Shown here one piece after another: positions 37,249-46,982 of a stretch of DNA of 64,000 nt (the first letter of the stretch is position 1; the number at the start of each line of letters is the position of its first letter). The notes below the pieces were generated by a model. The model did not search any database and was not told the DNA's origin. It saw only the letters and a program-made list of their open reading frames with translations. Position numbers and translations under genes: made by a program. The DNA is from Triangularia verruculosa (Eukaryota; Ascomycota; Sordariomycetes; Sordariales; Podosporaceae), in the NCBI GenBank assembly GCA_033296885.1, contig MU864015.1:1-64000 (forward strand). The letters are read 5' to 3'.

Positions 37249-38946
37249 TTAAGCACATGCGGACCGGGCGCGACGGACCATCAGGGGGTCGAAGATTTGG
37301 ACTTGTTGTTGCCCGGTGACGGCAGCATGGAGCATGCCCAAAATGAGCCAAATATGACCTCGTTCGCCCAGGAAGGACCCCACGCCGGTACACATCCCCT
37401 TGGTTCCTTCAAAGTCGGGCCGTTTGGACCCGTCGGCTGGTTCAACCAAAAACATCATGTGGTCGACTTGTTGCAAACCCGTGATGGCTGCCAAGGTCAG
37501 CTTGACCAGCGGATCCTGCTCTTCTCTGGCGGCGAGGATCACCATCGCCTGCTTCCAGCTGGATGCCACTCCCTTCCAGAGTAGATCGGCGACCTTCAGG
37601 CCTTTTTCTGTGAGGGCAACGCCGCGTTGTTCAATCATGCTCAGTCCTGGCACCGGAGGAGCCACGGCGACAAAGCCCAGACGTACGAGTAGCAGGATGC
37701 ACTCGGCAAACGCCCGCTCCCAATCGGTTAGATTGCGGACTGCAAACGGGTAGACGGGTAGGTCTTTAAGACGTTCCCATCTCACAGTCCCCTTGGTGGT
37801 GAGCCCGCTGACAGCCAGCAGGATCATCTCAAAAATATGTGCGGACCAAGGGCACACTTCGGTAAAGTCAAGCTTGACCTCACCTGGTCTGTGCCTAAAA
37901 TGGCCACAATATTGCATCGAATCAGGCCAGCTCTGGGTCAGCTGCCAGAAACGCCTAAACTCAAACTCGGGCATGCCGATGAGGACTTTTGTTGGCTTTC
38001 CGAGCCAGTCATCCCATTTGACCACCGGCAGAACGGGGGGGAGTAAAGCGCCGTGTGCCACTTTGGCCTCGAAGCGAAGTGTTGGGAAGAACCGGAGGGC
38101 GGAGTCGATTAAAACAATGACCCAGGTGCCTGGTGCTAGCTGACTTGAGATATGGGCGGCTTCTTCTTGAGCGTCATCTCTGGTAATCATGAAAATCTTG
38201 TGCTCATGATCGGGTTTCTTTCCGCGCCGTAGCCGGTTGTAAAGATGGTAACACGCGCCCAACGGTACAACGATGGTGAGCAGACTCGGGAGCTCAGGAT
38301 TCTTCTCGACGAGGCGGTTGGCCTCGGGAACGATGGAGTTGATGATATCGCCTTCTTCCGGTGTATTCCCAATTTCAATGTTGGCAAGATCGGGATGGAT
38401 CACCTTGAGGGAATGGACGGTGGCGGTCGTCGAGGAGTGCTGAAAGGTATTGGCGATCCCCTCTTCCGTCCAGATGGTTTTGAGGCGAGGGGACAGGACG
38501 ATGACGTTTGAGGATACAGGAATCGTGACCTGTGCCAACCGCAGGATGAGCCATGCCATGGATATGAACAGCTGCGCCGTATATCGACCACCATGGGTGT
38601 CAAAGACGATTGTTGAGTTCGCCAGGACCGGCGCGTGCTTTTCGTCGGTACACATGTCCAACATCTTGATGTATGTCTTGAACTGGACGGATCCAGCGAC
38701 GTCGGGATGGTGTGACGTAAACTCGGCAATGGCCAAGTCATCCGGCATGACCCATATGAGGCCATTCGAAATTTGTTTTTTGACTGCCTTTATCGCAGCT
38801 TCGCTCTCGAGCGCCGAGGAGCAATCGCACCGGGCGTGCGCAAACGAGACTCCTTCATAATTTTTGTCTCGAAGGTTGGCGCTTCGAAACGCTTTCTCCC
38901 ACACAGGCGCGAGATGCTGGGCCCAAAGGGCGTCGTTCTTCTCCAT
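37249..38946 (-). CDS. Degenerate DEAH-helicase-like protein, catalytic motifs lost
   Basis: 565 residues, intronless, from the ATG at 38946 (MEKNDALW). Layout follows a DEAH-box helicase. A RecA1-like part has STIVFDTHGG at residues 111-120 where motif II (DEAH) would lie, followed by SNVIVLSPR where motif III (SAT) is expected. A RecA2-like part follows (about 220-360). Then comes a winged-helix-like region (about 365-455: LKDLPVYPF, DWERAFAECILLLVRLGFV, ALTEKGLKVADLL) matching the DEAH pattern of paired helices and an LT..G strand. No Walker A (GxGKT) and no QRxGRxGR motif are present, so ATP hydrolysis is unlikely. This is inference from pattern, not from an alignment. It heads the three-gene set. 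Confidence 0.65.
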   Translation of the reverse strand: MEKNDALWAQHLAPVWEKAFRSANLRDKNYEGVSFAHARCDCSSALESEAAIKAVKKQISNGLIWVMPDDLAIAEFTSHHPDVAGSVQFKTYIKMLDMCTDEKHAPVLANSTIVFDTHGGRYTAQLFISMAWLILRLAQVTIPVSSNVIVLSPRLKTIWTEEGIANTFQHSSTTATVHSLKVIHPDLANIEIGNTPEEGDIINSIVPEANRLVEKNPELPSLLTIVVPLGACYHLYNRLRRGKKPDHEHKIFMITRDDAQEEAAHISSQLAPGTWVIVLIDSALRFFPTLRFEAKVAHGALLPPVLPVVKWDDWLGKPTKVLIGMPEFEFRRFWQLTQSWPDSMQYCGHFRHRPGEVKLDFTEVCPWSAHIFEMILLAVSGLTTKGTVRWERLKDLPVYPFAVRNLTDWERAFAECILLLVRLGFVAVAPPVPGLSMIEQRGVALTEKGLKVADLLWKGVASSWKQAMVILAAREEQDPLVKLTLAAITGLQQVDHMMFLVEPADGSKRPDFEGTKGMCTGVGSFLGERGHIWLILGMLHAAVTGQQQVQIFDPLMVRRARSACA

Positions 38947-39771
38947 TGTGGTTGTTTGTTTTGTTAATATTAACAAAAGTCGATGGTTTGGGAGAAATAA
39001 AAGAAGGCTTCAGGAAAGTTTGATTCTCAGAGAACAATGGAGAGCGGGGTAAGAGAGTGCGTCGCGCCTTCCTTCTGAGGTTCAAGACGGACCTCTGGAG
39101 AGTGGCCAGCCTGGGGGGACATGGACAATTGCAGCGCAGCCCCCGTACCTTGCTGCCGTCAACTTGGAAAGCTCCCTATAGCATCTGGACTCAATAAAAG
39201 CTGGCAGAGAAGTGTACTCCCCAAGAGCAGTCTATAGAAGCGCCCAAATCCGTCACCATCACCCCAACACTCCTCGACAACTATTATCTACAGAGCTGTG
39301 CACGCAAGATCCACTTGACTCCATCACCAAGTCTTAGCAACCCCTGAAAGGAGGTTTGTTTACTTTCCCGAATCACTCTACACTTGACTTTTCCAGTCAA
39401 GATTTCGGCCTAGCAGATGTTCACGCTGCAACTATCTTCATATGCCAACGAACTGCCAGGTGAAATTCATCTAGACTTTAGATGAAAGCGAGTCAGAGAA
39501 GCCGTCCATATGGGACTTGCTACCAGAACAGACAGTGAGCTGAGATAAATAAGCGGGAGCTCCAGCTCGGCTTGTCTCCCTCATTCCCGGCCTCCGCTCA
39601 TCTCACCCCGGAGCTGGCTTGTCTCGACACCACTGTCTTAATGGGACGAGCCGGAGGTAGTTTCCGTTCTGACCCCGGCCGTGCCGCGGCCCCCGGCATC
39701 GAAGCACCGGAGCACTGAAGGCGCCCCTGTAAGCTAGTGAGACGAGTGATCATATTGCTTCCGCGGCGCCT
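38947..39771. other. Upstream region of the helicase-like gene
   Basis: About 0.8 kb of normal composition that must hold the promoter of the minus-strand set. No gene was recognised. The ATG is preceded by a short AT-rich leader around 38950-39000. Confidence 0.45.
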
Positions 39772-40005
39772 GAAGATTCTCCTCGCTGGGATGAAACAAT
39801 AACTGCTTTCTGATAGAAGACTACTTTAGCAACAACCCTCAATTTCATCCGAGTATCGTAAGCCCCTCAAAGTTATCCTCGGATAGAAGCCGGCCCCCCT
39901 GAAGAGCCTGCTCGCTGGGTTAAAACGACAACTGCTTTCTAATAGGAGACTAGTTTAGAAAATGACCCTTAAATTCCTCCGAGCACCGCACCGCAAGCCC
40001 GTTTA
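39772..40005 (+). repeat. 129 bp tandem duplication, diverged
   Basis: GAAGATTCTCCTCGCTGGG at 39772 recurs as GAAGAGCCTGCTCGCTGGG at 39901. Both continue through AACTGCTTTCT, then AGACTA.TTTAG and TTCATCCGAG/TTCCTCCGAG. The period is 129 bp with roughly 75-80% visible identity. Non-coding. Confidence 0.8.
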
Positions 40006-40416
40006 GATTTCCATGGTCCTCTTTAGGGAGTTTTAGGATGTTTGGGGTTCACTCTTATATCAAAACAACTATTATACATCTTAATATATCACCAGAAGCA
40101 CACTCGTTTGCAAGCAATATGTGCTATCGGCTCCAGTTCCCTTCAAGTTTACGTTGATGACGTCCTGGGCGTAGTAATCACTATTAAGGGGCTTCATAGC
40201 TCTCCAAATCAGATATGCTCGAGATTCTAGATATCAAGTAAGTTGCTTGCCAACGATGAGCATAAAGTAGGTGTAGCTTTACCCCTGAACCCCCTGACGG
40301 TTCTCGTGAAACCGGACATCTCGTCGCCGTGCCATCAAAGACCATCTGCAGCCTGTTCCCATATTGACTCCCCGCCAACGACATCATCTCGTCGCGAATT
40401 ATTTTCCGGAATACAG

Positions 40417-40496
40417 CTAACCCGAATCCCTAACCACTAACCCTAATCCCTAACCACTAACCCGAATCCCTAACCGCTAACCCGAATCCCTAACCG
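40417..40496 (-). repeat. 20 bp telomere-derived repeat x4
   Basis: Four tandem copies of CTAACCCGAATCCCTAACCA (variants CCCTAATCCCTAACC). This is a diverged CCCTAA array with a higher-order 20 bp period. On the plus strand it reads CCCTAA, opposite in sense to the TTAGGG block at 33020. Confidence 0.9.
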
Positions 40497-40708
40497 GTGG
40501 ACAGCAATTCATGTTGGACTCTGGGGTAAAGCCCTATTAATCCTTTAAGAAAGAAGAAGTGAATTCTACCATTATATCCTATGAAATATAATTAGCAAAG
40601 AACTTCAGGCTGCCTACTGGAACAAAAACACCCAAAGTTGAGATGAACCAGACGGCGATCCCAGCTAACATTACTCATTACATCTATCTGCTATCAGTAT
40701 TGCTACAG

Positions 40709-43078
40709 TCATGCCACCCATCTCTTGCCCGCCCCCTTCTTGCTCCACTGATGGCCGCCTTTAACTCCTGTCCTCTTCTTTTCCTCAAACAGCTTCTTGC
40801 TCAGCTGCTTGTACACAAACGTCCCTTGGGAATTGTAGCGGATGCTGTGGTCAGAGTCGGTGAACCAAGTCACCTCGAGCTTTTCGGGGCTGACTTTGTC
40901 TCCCATGAGGAGATCACCGAGGGCGGCAGCGTTCTGGAAGTGGACGTTGTCATCTCCGGTTCCGTGCTGAATCAGGAACCCACCGGCGATCTTCTTGAAG
41001 CCCTCCGTGTTGTGCACCGCTGACTTGTTGTACCCCGCGGCATTGAGGGCCGGGGTCTTCATGTATCTCTCGGTGTACATGGTGTCGTAGAACCGCCAAT
41101 CCGAAACGGGAGCTGTGGCGATGCCGAGGGAGATGATGGGATCGCCAACTTCGACGACCTTGGCAGCCAGATATCCGCCATATGACCAACCCCAGATTCC
41201 AATCTTGGAGGCGTCAACCCATGAGTTCTTGGCCAACTCCTTGGCAGCCCAGATTTGATCTTGAGCTTCGAGATCTCCCAAATTGGAAGCGACGGCGGAA
41301 CGGAAAGCACGCCCCTTGAAACCGGTGCCGCGGTTGTCAACGGTAAAGGTGATGTACTCGAGCTCGGGATCGGACGCAATGTAGGCATTCCAACCAAATG
41401 ATTGCATCCCTTTGTTAACTTGTTGAGCGCCAGGGCCACCGTAGGGAGTCAACAGAACAGGGTACTTCTTGTCGGGAGAAAAGTTGGCAGGGAGACGGAG
41501 CATGGCGTTGAGCTTGAATCCCGAAGGATGATCGAGTTCCAGGTAGGTGATGTTGGGAAGTTTGTACTCCTTGAGGTTGTTGAGAAGACGGTCGTTGTTG
41601 TTGATGACGCGGAGGGGTGTTGTCGAATTGATGTTGTAGAGTTCTTGGTAGGGGACATTGGGACCAGCATATCTCAAGATGTAATAGCTGCCACCGGTGG
41701 AGAAGGAGGCGGACCAGACCGCGGATACCTTGTCGTTGACCAGGGGAGTCTTTTTCTTGGTGATGTAAGAAACCGAGTAGATGTGGCGCTCGGTGCTGTG
41801 GCGCTCCGTGGATGTGTAGTAGATGAGCCCGCGGGACGTGTCGATCTTGTTGATACCCGTGACTTCCCAGTTTCCAGATGTGAGGGCGATCTTGTCCTTA
41901 CCGTCCACCGAGAAGAGGTAGATGTGATTCCACCCAGACTCATCCGAGAGATCGAGGTAGTAGTCCTTCTTTCTGTTGTTGCCCTTGCCCTTCCCTTTGC
42001 CCTTTTTCTCGGTGATGGGACCGATGAAGCTGATGGCGGCATTGTTGTCGAGCCACCCATCGGATCCGTCACGCTCGCGGGTGACGGTGGACGTTTTGCT
42101 GGCGGTGTCGACTACCACAAGCTTCTCATGATCCTGAACTCGGTTGAAGGCGCGGTAGACGACCTTGTCGTGCCCCTCAGTCAACCAAGCAACCTCGCCA
42201 ATGATCAAGTCATCGGCTGCCCAAGCAGTAACGGGGATCTGAGTACTCTCCTTGTCCTTGACGCTCAAGAGATGAAAGGCCACAGTGGGGTTGGTGGTGC
42301 CAACCTTGGGATATCTCAACTCGAGCTCGCGGGGGTAGGCTGGGGCGACCTTTTGATTGTCCATGAAGTAGGGAATGGTAAAGGTGTCGACGCCGGTCTC
42401 GTTGAAGCTCAAGTAGGCAATGTACTCGCCATCGGGAGAATACCACAAGGCGTGGTCCGTGCCAAAGATTTCTTCCTCGTAGACCCAGTCAGGAACGGCG
42501 TTGAAAAGATCGGGTCCGCCGTTGGTGGTGATCTGGCTGATCTTGCCATCGTCCCAGATAAACAGATTGTTGCCCTGGACAAAGGCAATCTGGGAAGACG
42601 AAGCAGGGTTCCAGGTGGCATACTGGATATCACCCTTGGAGCCAGGGACGAGCTGTTGAGTCTGCCCAGTGGCCACGTCTTGAACCAGGTAGTTGGCAAA
42701 GTAGGAGTGACGGTACTGCTTAGTGTAGTCGACAGCCCACAAGACCTTGGACTGGTCGTGCGAGATGGAATAATCCCAGTAGTTGGCGGGGATCTTGCTG
42801 GACGCGAGGAATGTGGTCTTGTTGCCGCTGGCGACGTTTTCGAAAACAAGCGAGCCGTCCGAGGCCAGAGTGATGAAGTCGCCGTCGTTGTCGGTCTGGG
42901 CCCAGGTGATGCCGGTGGTGGAGACGGAGAGAGCGCCCGGACTACCGGTGGTGACGTTGTACGTGAGCAGCTTGGAACCGCCTCCCACGGGCTGGTGGGG
43001 AGGCCGAGGGGGCTCGATGGCCGTGACGGCGCCCAAAAGGGCTGCAGCAGCACCGAGGAGAGCTGCGACGCGCTGCAT
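40709..43078 (-). CDS. dpp4: Secreted dipeptidyl peptidase IV (peptidase family S9B)
   Basis: 789 residues, one exon. An N-terminal signal peptide (MQRVAALLGAAAALLGAVTA) sends it outside, where it would release X-Pro and X-Ala dipeptides from peptide N-termini. The propeller domain carries the substrate-binding double Glu in DWVYEEEIF (Glu201-202). The alpha/beta hydrolase domain has the nucleophile in GWSYGGY (Ser632), the Asp in HGTGDDNVHF (Asp709) and the His in DSDHSI (His744), so the triad is complete and spaced as in the family. A Lys/Gly-rich insert (EKKGKGKGKGNNRKK, about residues 357-371) is unusual. Potential N-glycosylation sites are numerous. It is transcribed in tandem behind the sulfide:quinone oxidoreductase gene, with no functional link. 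Confidence 0.95.
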   Translation of the reverse strand: MQRVAALLGAAAALLGAVTAIEPPRPPHQPVGGGSKLLTYNVTTGSPGALSVSTTGITWAQTDNDGDFITLASDGSLVFENVASGNKTTFLASSKIPANYWDYSISHDQSKVLWAVDYTKQYRHSYFANYLVQDVATGQTQQLVPGSKGDIQYATWNPASSSQIAFVQGNNLFIWDDGKISQITTNGGPDLFNAVPDWVYEEEIFGTDHALWYSPDGEYIAYLSFNETGVDTFTIPYFMDNQKVAPAYPRELELRYPKVGTTNPTVAFHLLSVKDKESTQIPVTAWAADDLIIGEVAWLTEGHDKVVYRAFNRVQDHEKLVVVDTASKTSTVTRERDGSDGWLDNNAAISFIGPITEKKGKGKGKGNNRKKDYYLDLSDESGWNHIYLFSVDGKDKIALTSGNWEVTGINKIDTSRGLIYYTSTERHSTERHIYSVSYITKKKTPLVNDKVSAVWSASFSTGGSYYILRYAGPNVPYQELYNINSTTPLRVINNNDRLLNNLKEYKLPNITYLELDHPSGFKLNAMLRLPANFSPDKKYPVLLTPYGGPGAQQVNKGMQSFGWNAYIASDPELEYITFTVDNRGTGFKGRAFRSAVASNLGDLEAQDQIWAAKELAKNSWVDASKIGIWGWSYGGYLAAKVVEVGDPIISLGIATAPVSDWRFYDTMYTERYMKTPALNAAGYNKSAVHNTEGFKKIAGGFLIQHGTGDDNVHFQNAAALGDLLMGDKVSPEKLEVTWFTDSDHSIRYNSQGTFVYKQLSKKLFEEKKRTGVKGGHQWSKKGAGKRWVA

Positions 43079-43305
43079 GGTGTTGACTTGCGACCGGAGG
43101 CTGGAGAGAAGAGCCGGGTGTGCTGGTTACCCTCTTTTAAGCTTTGGATCGACAGCCTCCTGCCCGGAATGGAAACCCGGGTCTACCATCCGAGGACGGC
43201 AGGTACGTGGTACAATGTCTCATTCAGATGACATAATCAGCCCCAATGCAGAAGGTGGTTTATAAGTGGGCGCGCCAAGAATATTGTCAGAAAACGAAAA
43301 ATAAA

Positions 43306-44673
43306 TTAATCTCTAAGCCATCCCTTGGGACCGCCCCAGGTGCCTTTAACCATATGTTTGTAGTACACCCAAGGAAAAAAATCCTTTTTGAGGTGATAAA
43401 AGGCCCGCCTCGGCACCGCCTGATCGATGCCCAGCGCCTTTCCAAACGTCTCTTTTGGGACGCCTCCATACTTGAACTCGGCTAACAGCACCTTGCCGTG
43501 TTCCGTCAACAGTGGGCACGATGTGTATCCGTCGTAGTCGTCGTCCGCATTCTTGCCCTTCATCGATCGCAGTATGTTCTTGACCAAAATCGGCGCCTGC
43601 GCAGTGATGGCCGCGGCCGTCTTGGAGGTGGGCAGACTGGAAGCATCTCCGGCGCTCCAAATATTCTTCCACTTTTTGTGCTGAAGCGTTTCGTCGTTGA
43701 CGTCAACAAAACCGGCCTTGTCGGCAATCGGACTGGATTTGACGAATCCGTGGGCGCCCATCTTGGGGGTGACGTGCATCAGATCGAACTTGCGTGTGAG
43801 CTTCTGGTTCTCACCATGGCTAAACACTGCATCGTTTCCGTTGATCTCGACCAAATCATGCGCAAAAAGCCCCTCGACTCCTCTTTCTTGCCTCAGCTTT
43901 TCCAACACTGCCGAGTACTTGGGAACACCAAACATGACGGGAAGACCGGTGGCGAATGCAATGTGAATGGGCGACGAAGAAGGGTTTGCTGGGTCGTAAA
44001 GACCCGACCTCTTCCAGTGGTCCAGCGCGAGCCACATGATCTTTTGGGGTGCACCGGCGCACTTGACAACACCCATCGGCTGGGTGAAGATGGCCTGACC
44101 GCCCTTGAGAGCCTTGATGGTGCGATCCGTCTGGTCGCACGTGTCGTAGCCGTAGATGGAGGAAACACCTGAATCTGGGTTGGAGAGGGCGTCTTGGAGT
44201 CCCTTGATGCTGTTGAAGTCAACCTTGATGCCGGGCACCACGACAAGGTGCTCGTAGGTGAGTTTGTCGCCATTGCCGAGAGTGACAGTGTTGGTATCCG
44301 GTGAGAAGGAAGCCAGCTCCGTATTGTAGAATCGCAATTTGGAGTCGATCAAACTCTTGAGTGGTTTTCTGAGTTGCTCCTTGTTTTTGAGACCGCCGCC
44401 CACCAAGGTCCACCCGGGCTGGTAGTGGTGCCATTCTGCCGGGTCCACAATCGCGATGTCGTCTTGAGAGAATTTTCCTTTGCGGAGGAGCTGGTGGCTG
44501 ATGGTTAGACCAGCTGAGCCGCCGCCGACAACAACAACTTTGTGGTTTTTGGTGGTGGAGATGACATTGGCCGCAGTTGCAAAGGTGCGCACAGCAGCTG
44601 GAGCCAGTTTTGTGACGACCGAGCGCCGAGCAGCGCAAGCCGTGGTGGTGACTAATAGTTGGCGGCTGGACAT
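43306..44673 (-). CDS. sqr: Mitochondrial sulfide:quinone oxidoreductase
   Basis: 455 residues from the ATG at 44673 (MSSRQLLVTTTACAARRSVV, an arginine-rich mitochondrial presequence). The frame upstream has no ATG. The FAD-binding glycine motif is VVVVGGGSAGL (about residues 46-56). The two redox cysteines of the family are in VVKCAGAPQ (Cys205) and GYTSCPLLT (Cys386). A C-terminal HMVKGTWGGPKGWL-type amphipathic end would seat it on the inner membrane. It oxidises H2S to a persulfide and passes electrons to ubiquinone. Its divergent neighbour is a persulfide dioxygenase, the next step, so the two probably share a promoter region. Confidence 0.95.
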   Translation of the reverse strand: MSSRQLLVTTTACAARRSVVTKLAPAAVRTFATAANVISTTKNHKVVVVGGGSAGLTISHQLLRKGKFSQDDIAIVDPAEWHHYQPGWTLVGGGLKNKEQLRKPLKSLIDSKLRFYNTELASFSPDTNTVTLGNGDKLTYEHLVVVPGIKVDFNSIKGLQDALSNPDSGVSSIYGYDTCDQTDRTIKALKGGQAIFTQPMGVVKCAGAPQKIMWLALDHWKRSGLYDPANPSSSPIHIAFATGLPVMFGVPKYSAVLEKLRQERGVEGLFAHDLVEINGNDAVFSHGENQKLTRKFDLMHVTPKMGAHGFVKSSPIADKAGFVDVNDETLQHKKWKNIWSAGDASSLPTSKTAAAITAQAPILVKNILRSMKGKNADDDYDGYTSCPLLTEHGKVLLAEFKYGGVPKETFGKALGIDQAVPRRAFYHLKKDFFPWVYYKHMVKGTWGGPKGWLRD

Positions 44674-45499
44674 GTTGAGATGGTGATGGTTTGTCAAAGG
44701 GGACCGAGATCTCAGATCCAGGAACAAGAGGTGCGTGCTGGACGAGGAGGACAAAGAGCTGAAATGGTGTGCTCGAGCTTGAGCGAATTAGCGAAGCCGG
44801 CCAAAATGTGGGGCAACTCGCCGACGAAGTGACTAGGTCGCCGAATTCCGGAGACGTGAAATTGCTTTTGGCGCCGGTCGTGTTGACTACACTACGATGA
44901 CTCGGGCACCGGTCTGAGCAAGTGTCAGAGATTTTCTGATGGTTCTCGGTCGGCAAAACTGGGTCACTTTGAGATCAGACGAGATTTTCTCCCGGCCCGG
45001 GGGATCCGGTCCCTGACAGTGTTGCAATCAGCACGGCCTCGGTCGGCAGTCGGTGGCAGTCGGAGAAGCCGGAACTCGGCTGATGATGAAGTTTGGAGGA
45101 GCAAGGGCCATGGTTGAGAGGCAAGTCGAACCAAATTTCGTTTCGTTATCTTTTCTCATCACTAATGGGCGACAAGACTGCTCAGGCAACGGGACCGTAC
45201 AGACACCGGCTGCCGGGGCGCTGTGGAAGCCGCCCGGAGTGGTGCCACGGTGGACTGACACCGGTATCACGAACCAGGGTTCCCAGGCCGTTCCCCAGAT
45301 TTCTTGCCTCCCGGCAAAGGATGGATCGTGGAGGTACCCGACATGTCCGACGGTACCCGGGAAACGAGTCCTCGGGAAGATCCCTGCATTGCTTGTCATC
45401 CACAACTTGAAAGCTTAAACAGACCGACTGCCATCCCAATTGATGGAAGAAGTTGCTGTCGACGACCAGCCTTTTTCATACGTCGCTCACAGAATCACA
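44674..45499. promoter_or_regulatory. Shared divergent promoter of the sulfide-oxidation pair
   Basis: 826 bp separate the two start codons, which point outward. No convincing gene lies between. I searched by eye for the sulfur-regulator palindrome (ATGGCGCCAT-like) and found none. The promoter role is inferred from position only. Confidence 0.5.
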
Positions 45500-46690
45500 A
45501 TGAACACCCTTCAAGTACATCGATGCCAGGCTACCACTCGCCTGTTTCTGGCCCGCTTTGCCACTCTTTCCATGAGGATTCCCCGCTCCCAACCTTTCCA
45601 GCTTCAACGGCCTTTCCATGGCGCAGGGAGGTCCTTTCAAGCCTCTCGATCCACGCCAAGCCGATCCTTCTGTCGACACCCCCAAAACCCGCCTCAGCTG
45701 TCCAGATGTTTGCAAAAGACGTACTCCGCTGCTACCGCAGTCTCGCCAGAGCCCACCATACACCCGGTATTTGAACAAAACACAGGCACTTTTCAGTATT
45801 TGGTAGCAGATCCGGCAACTAAAAACGCAGCCATTGTCGACCCTGTCTTGGACTACGACAAGTGCAGCCACACCATCACCACGACAACGGCGGATGGCCT
45901 GTTATCGCTGGTCCGTGAAAAGGGGTATAACATCGTACGAATTCTAGAAACTCATGCTCATGCCGATCACCTTACTGCTTCCTTCTATCTTCAGCGCCAG
46001 CTCACAAAACAGCAGAATTCAAGACCCCCCGTTGGAATCGGAAAGCGGATCGGACAAGTTCAGAGTCTGTTTGGGCAAAGATATGGGATTAATGCTGAAG
46101 AATACGAGTGCGTTTTCGACAAGCTATTTGAGGATGACGAAGAGTTTACGATTGGGGCACTAAAAGCAAAGGCTTTGCATCTTCCAGGACACACGCCGGA
46201 TCACCTAGGATACAAGATTGGAGGTTTGTGTTTCTTTTTCTCCGCAACTGATTGAACCTTGCTGACTATCCAAGAAAACATTTTTTGTGGAGATTCCATA
46301 TTTCACACCGATATTGGCACAGCCAGATGTGACTTTCCCGGCGGATCCGCCCATGCGCTGTACAACTCAGCTCGCAAGATCTTGTCTCTGCCAGATCATG
46401 TCAAAATCTGGACCGGACACGACTACCCACCTGGAGGTGAAAGACAGCCTGTGCCATATGTGACTGTTGGCGAGCACCGCCTCAAGAACAAGCATTTGAG
46501 GGACGGTGTAATTGAAGAAGATTTTGTCCGAATGCGGAGAGAAAGAGACAGACACCTAGCGGCCCCAAGACTGTTGCATGAAAGCTTACAGGTCAATGTG
46601 AGAGCTGGACGGTTGCCAAGTCAGAACGAAGCCGGAATGAGGCTGTTGAAAGTGCCTATTAAAGTCAAAGGGACCGAAACATGGAACTAG
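45500..46690 (+). CDS. Mitochondrial persulfide dioxygenase (ETHE1-like metallo-beta-lactamase)
   Basis: Two exons: 45500-46223 and 46275-46690. The 51 bp intron begins GTTTGT, has a GCTGAC branch point and ends CCAAG. The spliced product has 379 residues. The start chosen is the ATG in CACAATGA at 45500, opening a long Arg/Ser-rich mitochondrial presequence. The frame continues upstream, and an earlier ATG at 45440 is possible. Metal ligands are ETHAHADHL (His152, His154, Asp156, His157), LPGHTPDH (His231) and, across the splice, CGDSIFHTDIGTARCDFPGG, which holds the bridging Asp. A late His is in WTGHDY. Persulfide dioxygenases oxidise glutathione persulfide to sulfite, downstream of the neighbouring sulfide:quinone oxidoreductase. 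Confidence 0.92.
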
Positions 46691-46982
46691 CTGAGGTTTC
46701 TCAAAGGTTACAAGTCTAGTCATTGGTGAACACACACTCTGGCCTCTGAACGACACCCGCTATATCTGAAACATCACTTCAAAGATCATCGTCAAAGGAG
46801 GGAAATTTTCAAAGATCATCAATAAAACGAATGAAAGAGCTATCAATCTGGCTAGGTACATAATATTTGAACAAGTGGCTCCACCCTTTCCCTTCCCACT
46901 TCCCCGATTGCCTGTCACATGAGAGTGTGAACAACACGCCACTACAGATTGTCGGTAGAGACAGACTAAAAGAAAAGAAGAT

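Noticed and set aside
41402..43231. 609-residue open frame on the plus strand opposite dipeptidyl peptidase IV
   Set aside because: It is the antisense shadow of a GC-rich coding gene. It has no family motif, and the minus frame has a complete catalytic triad and signal peptide.
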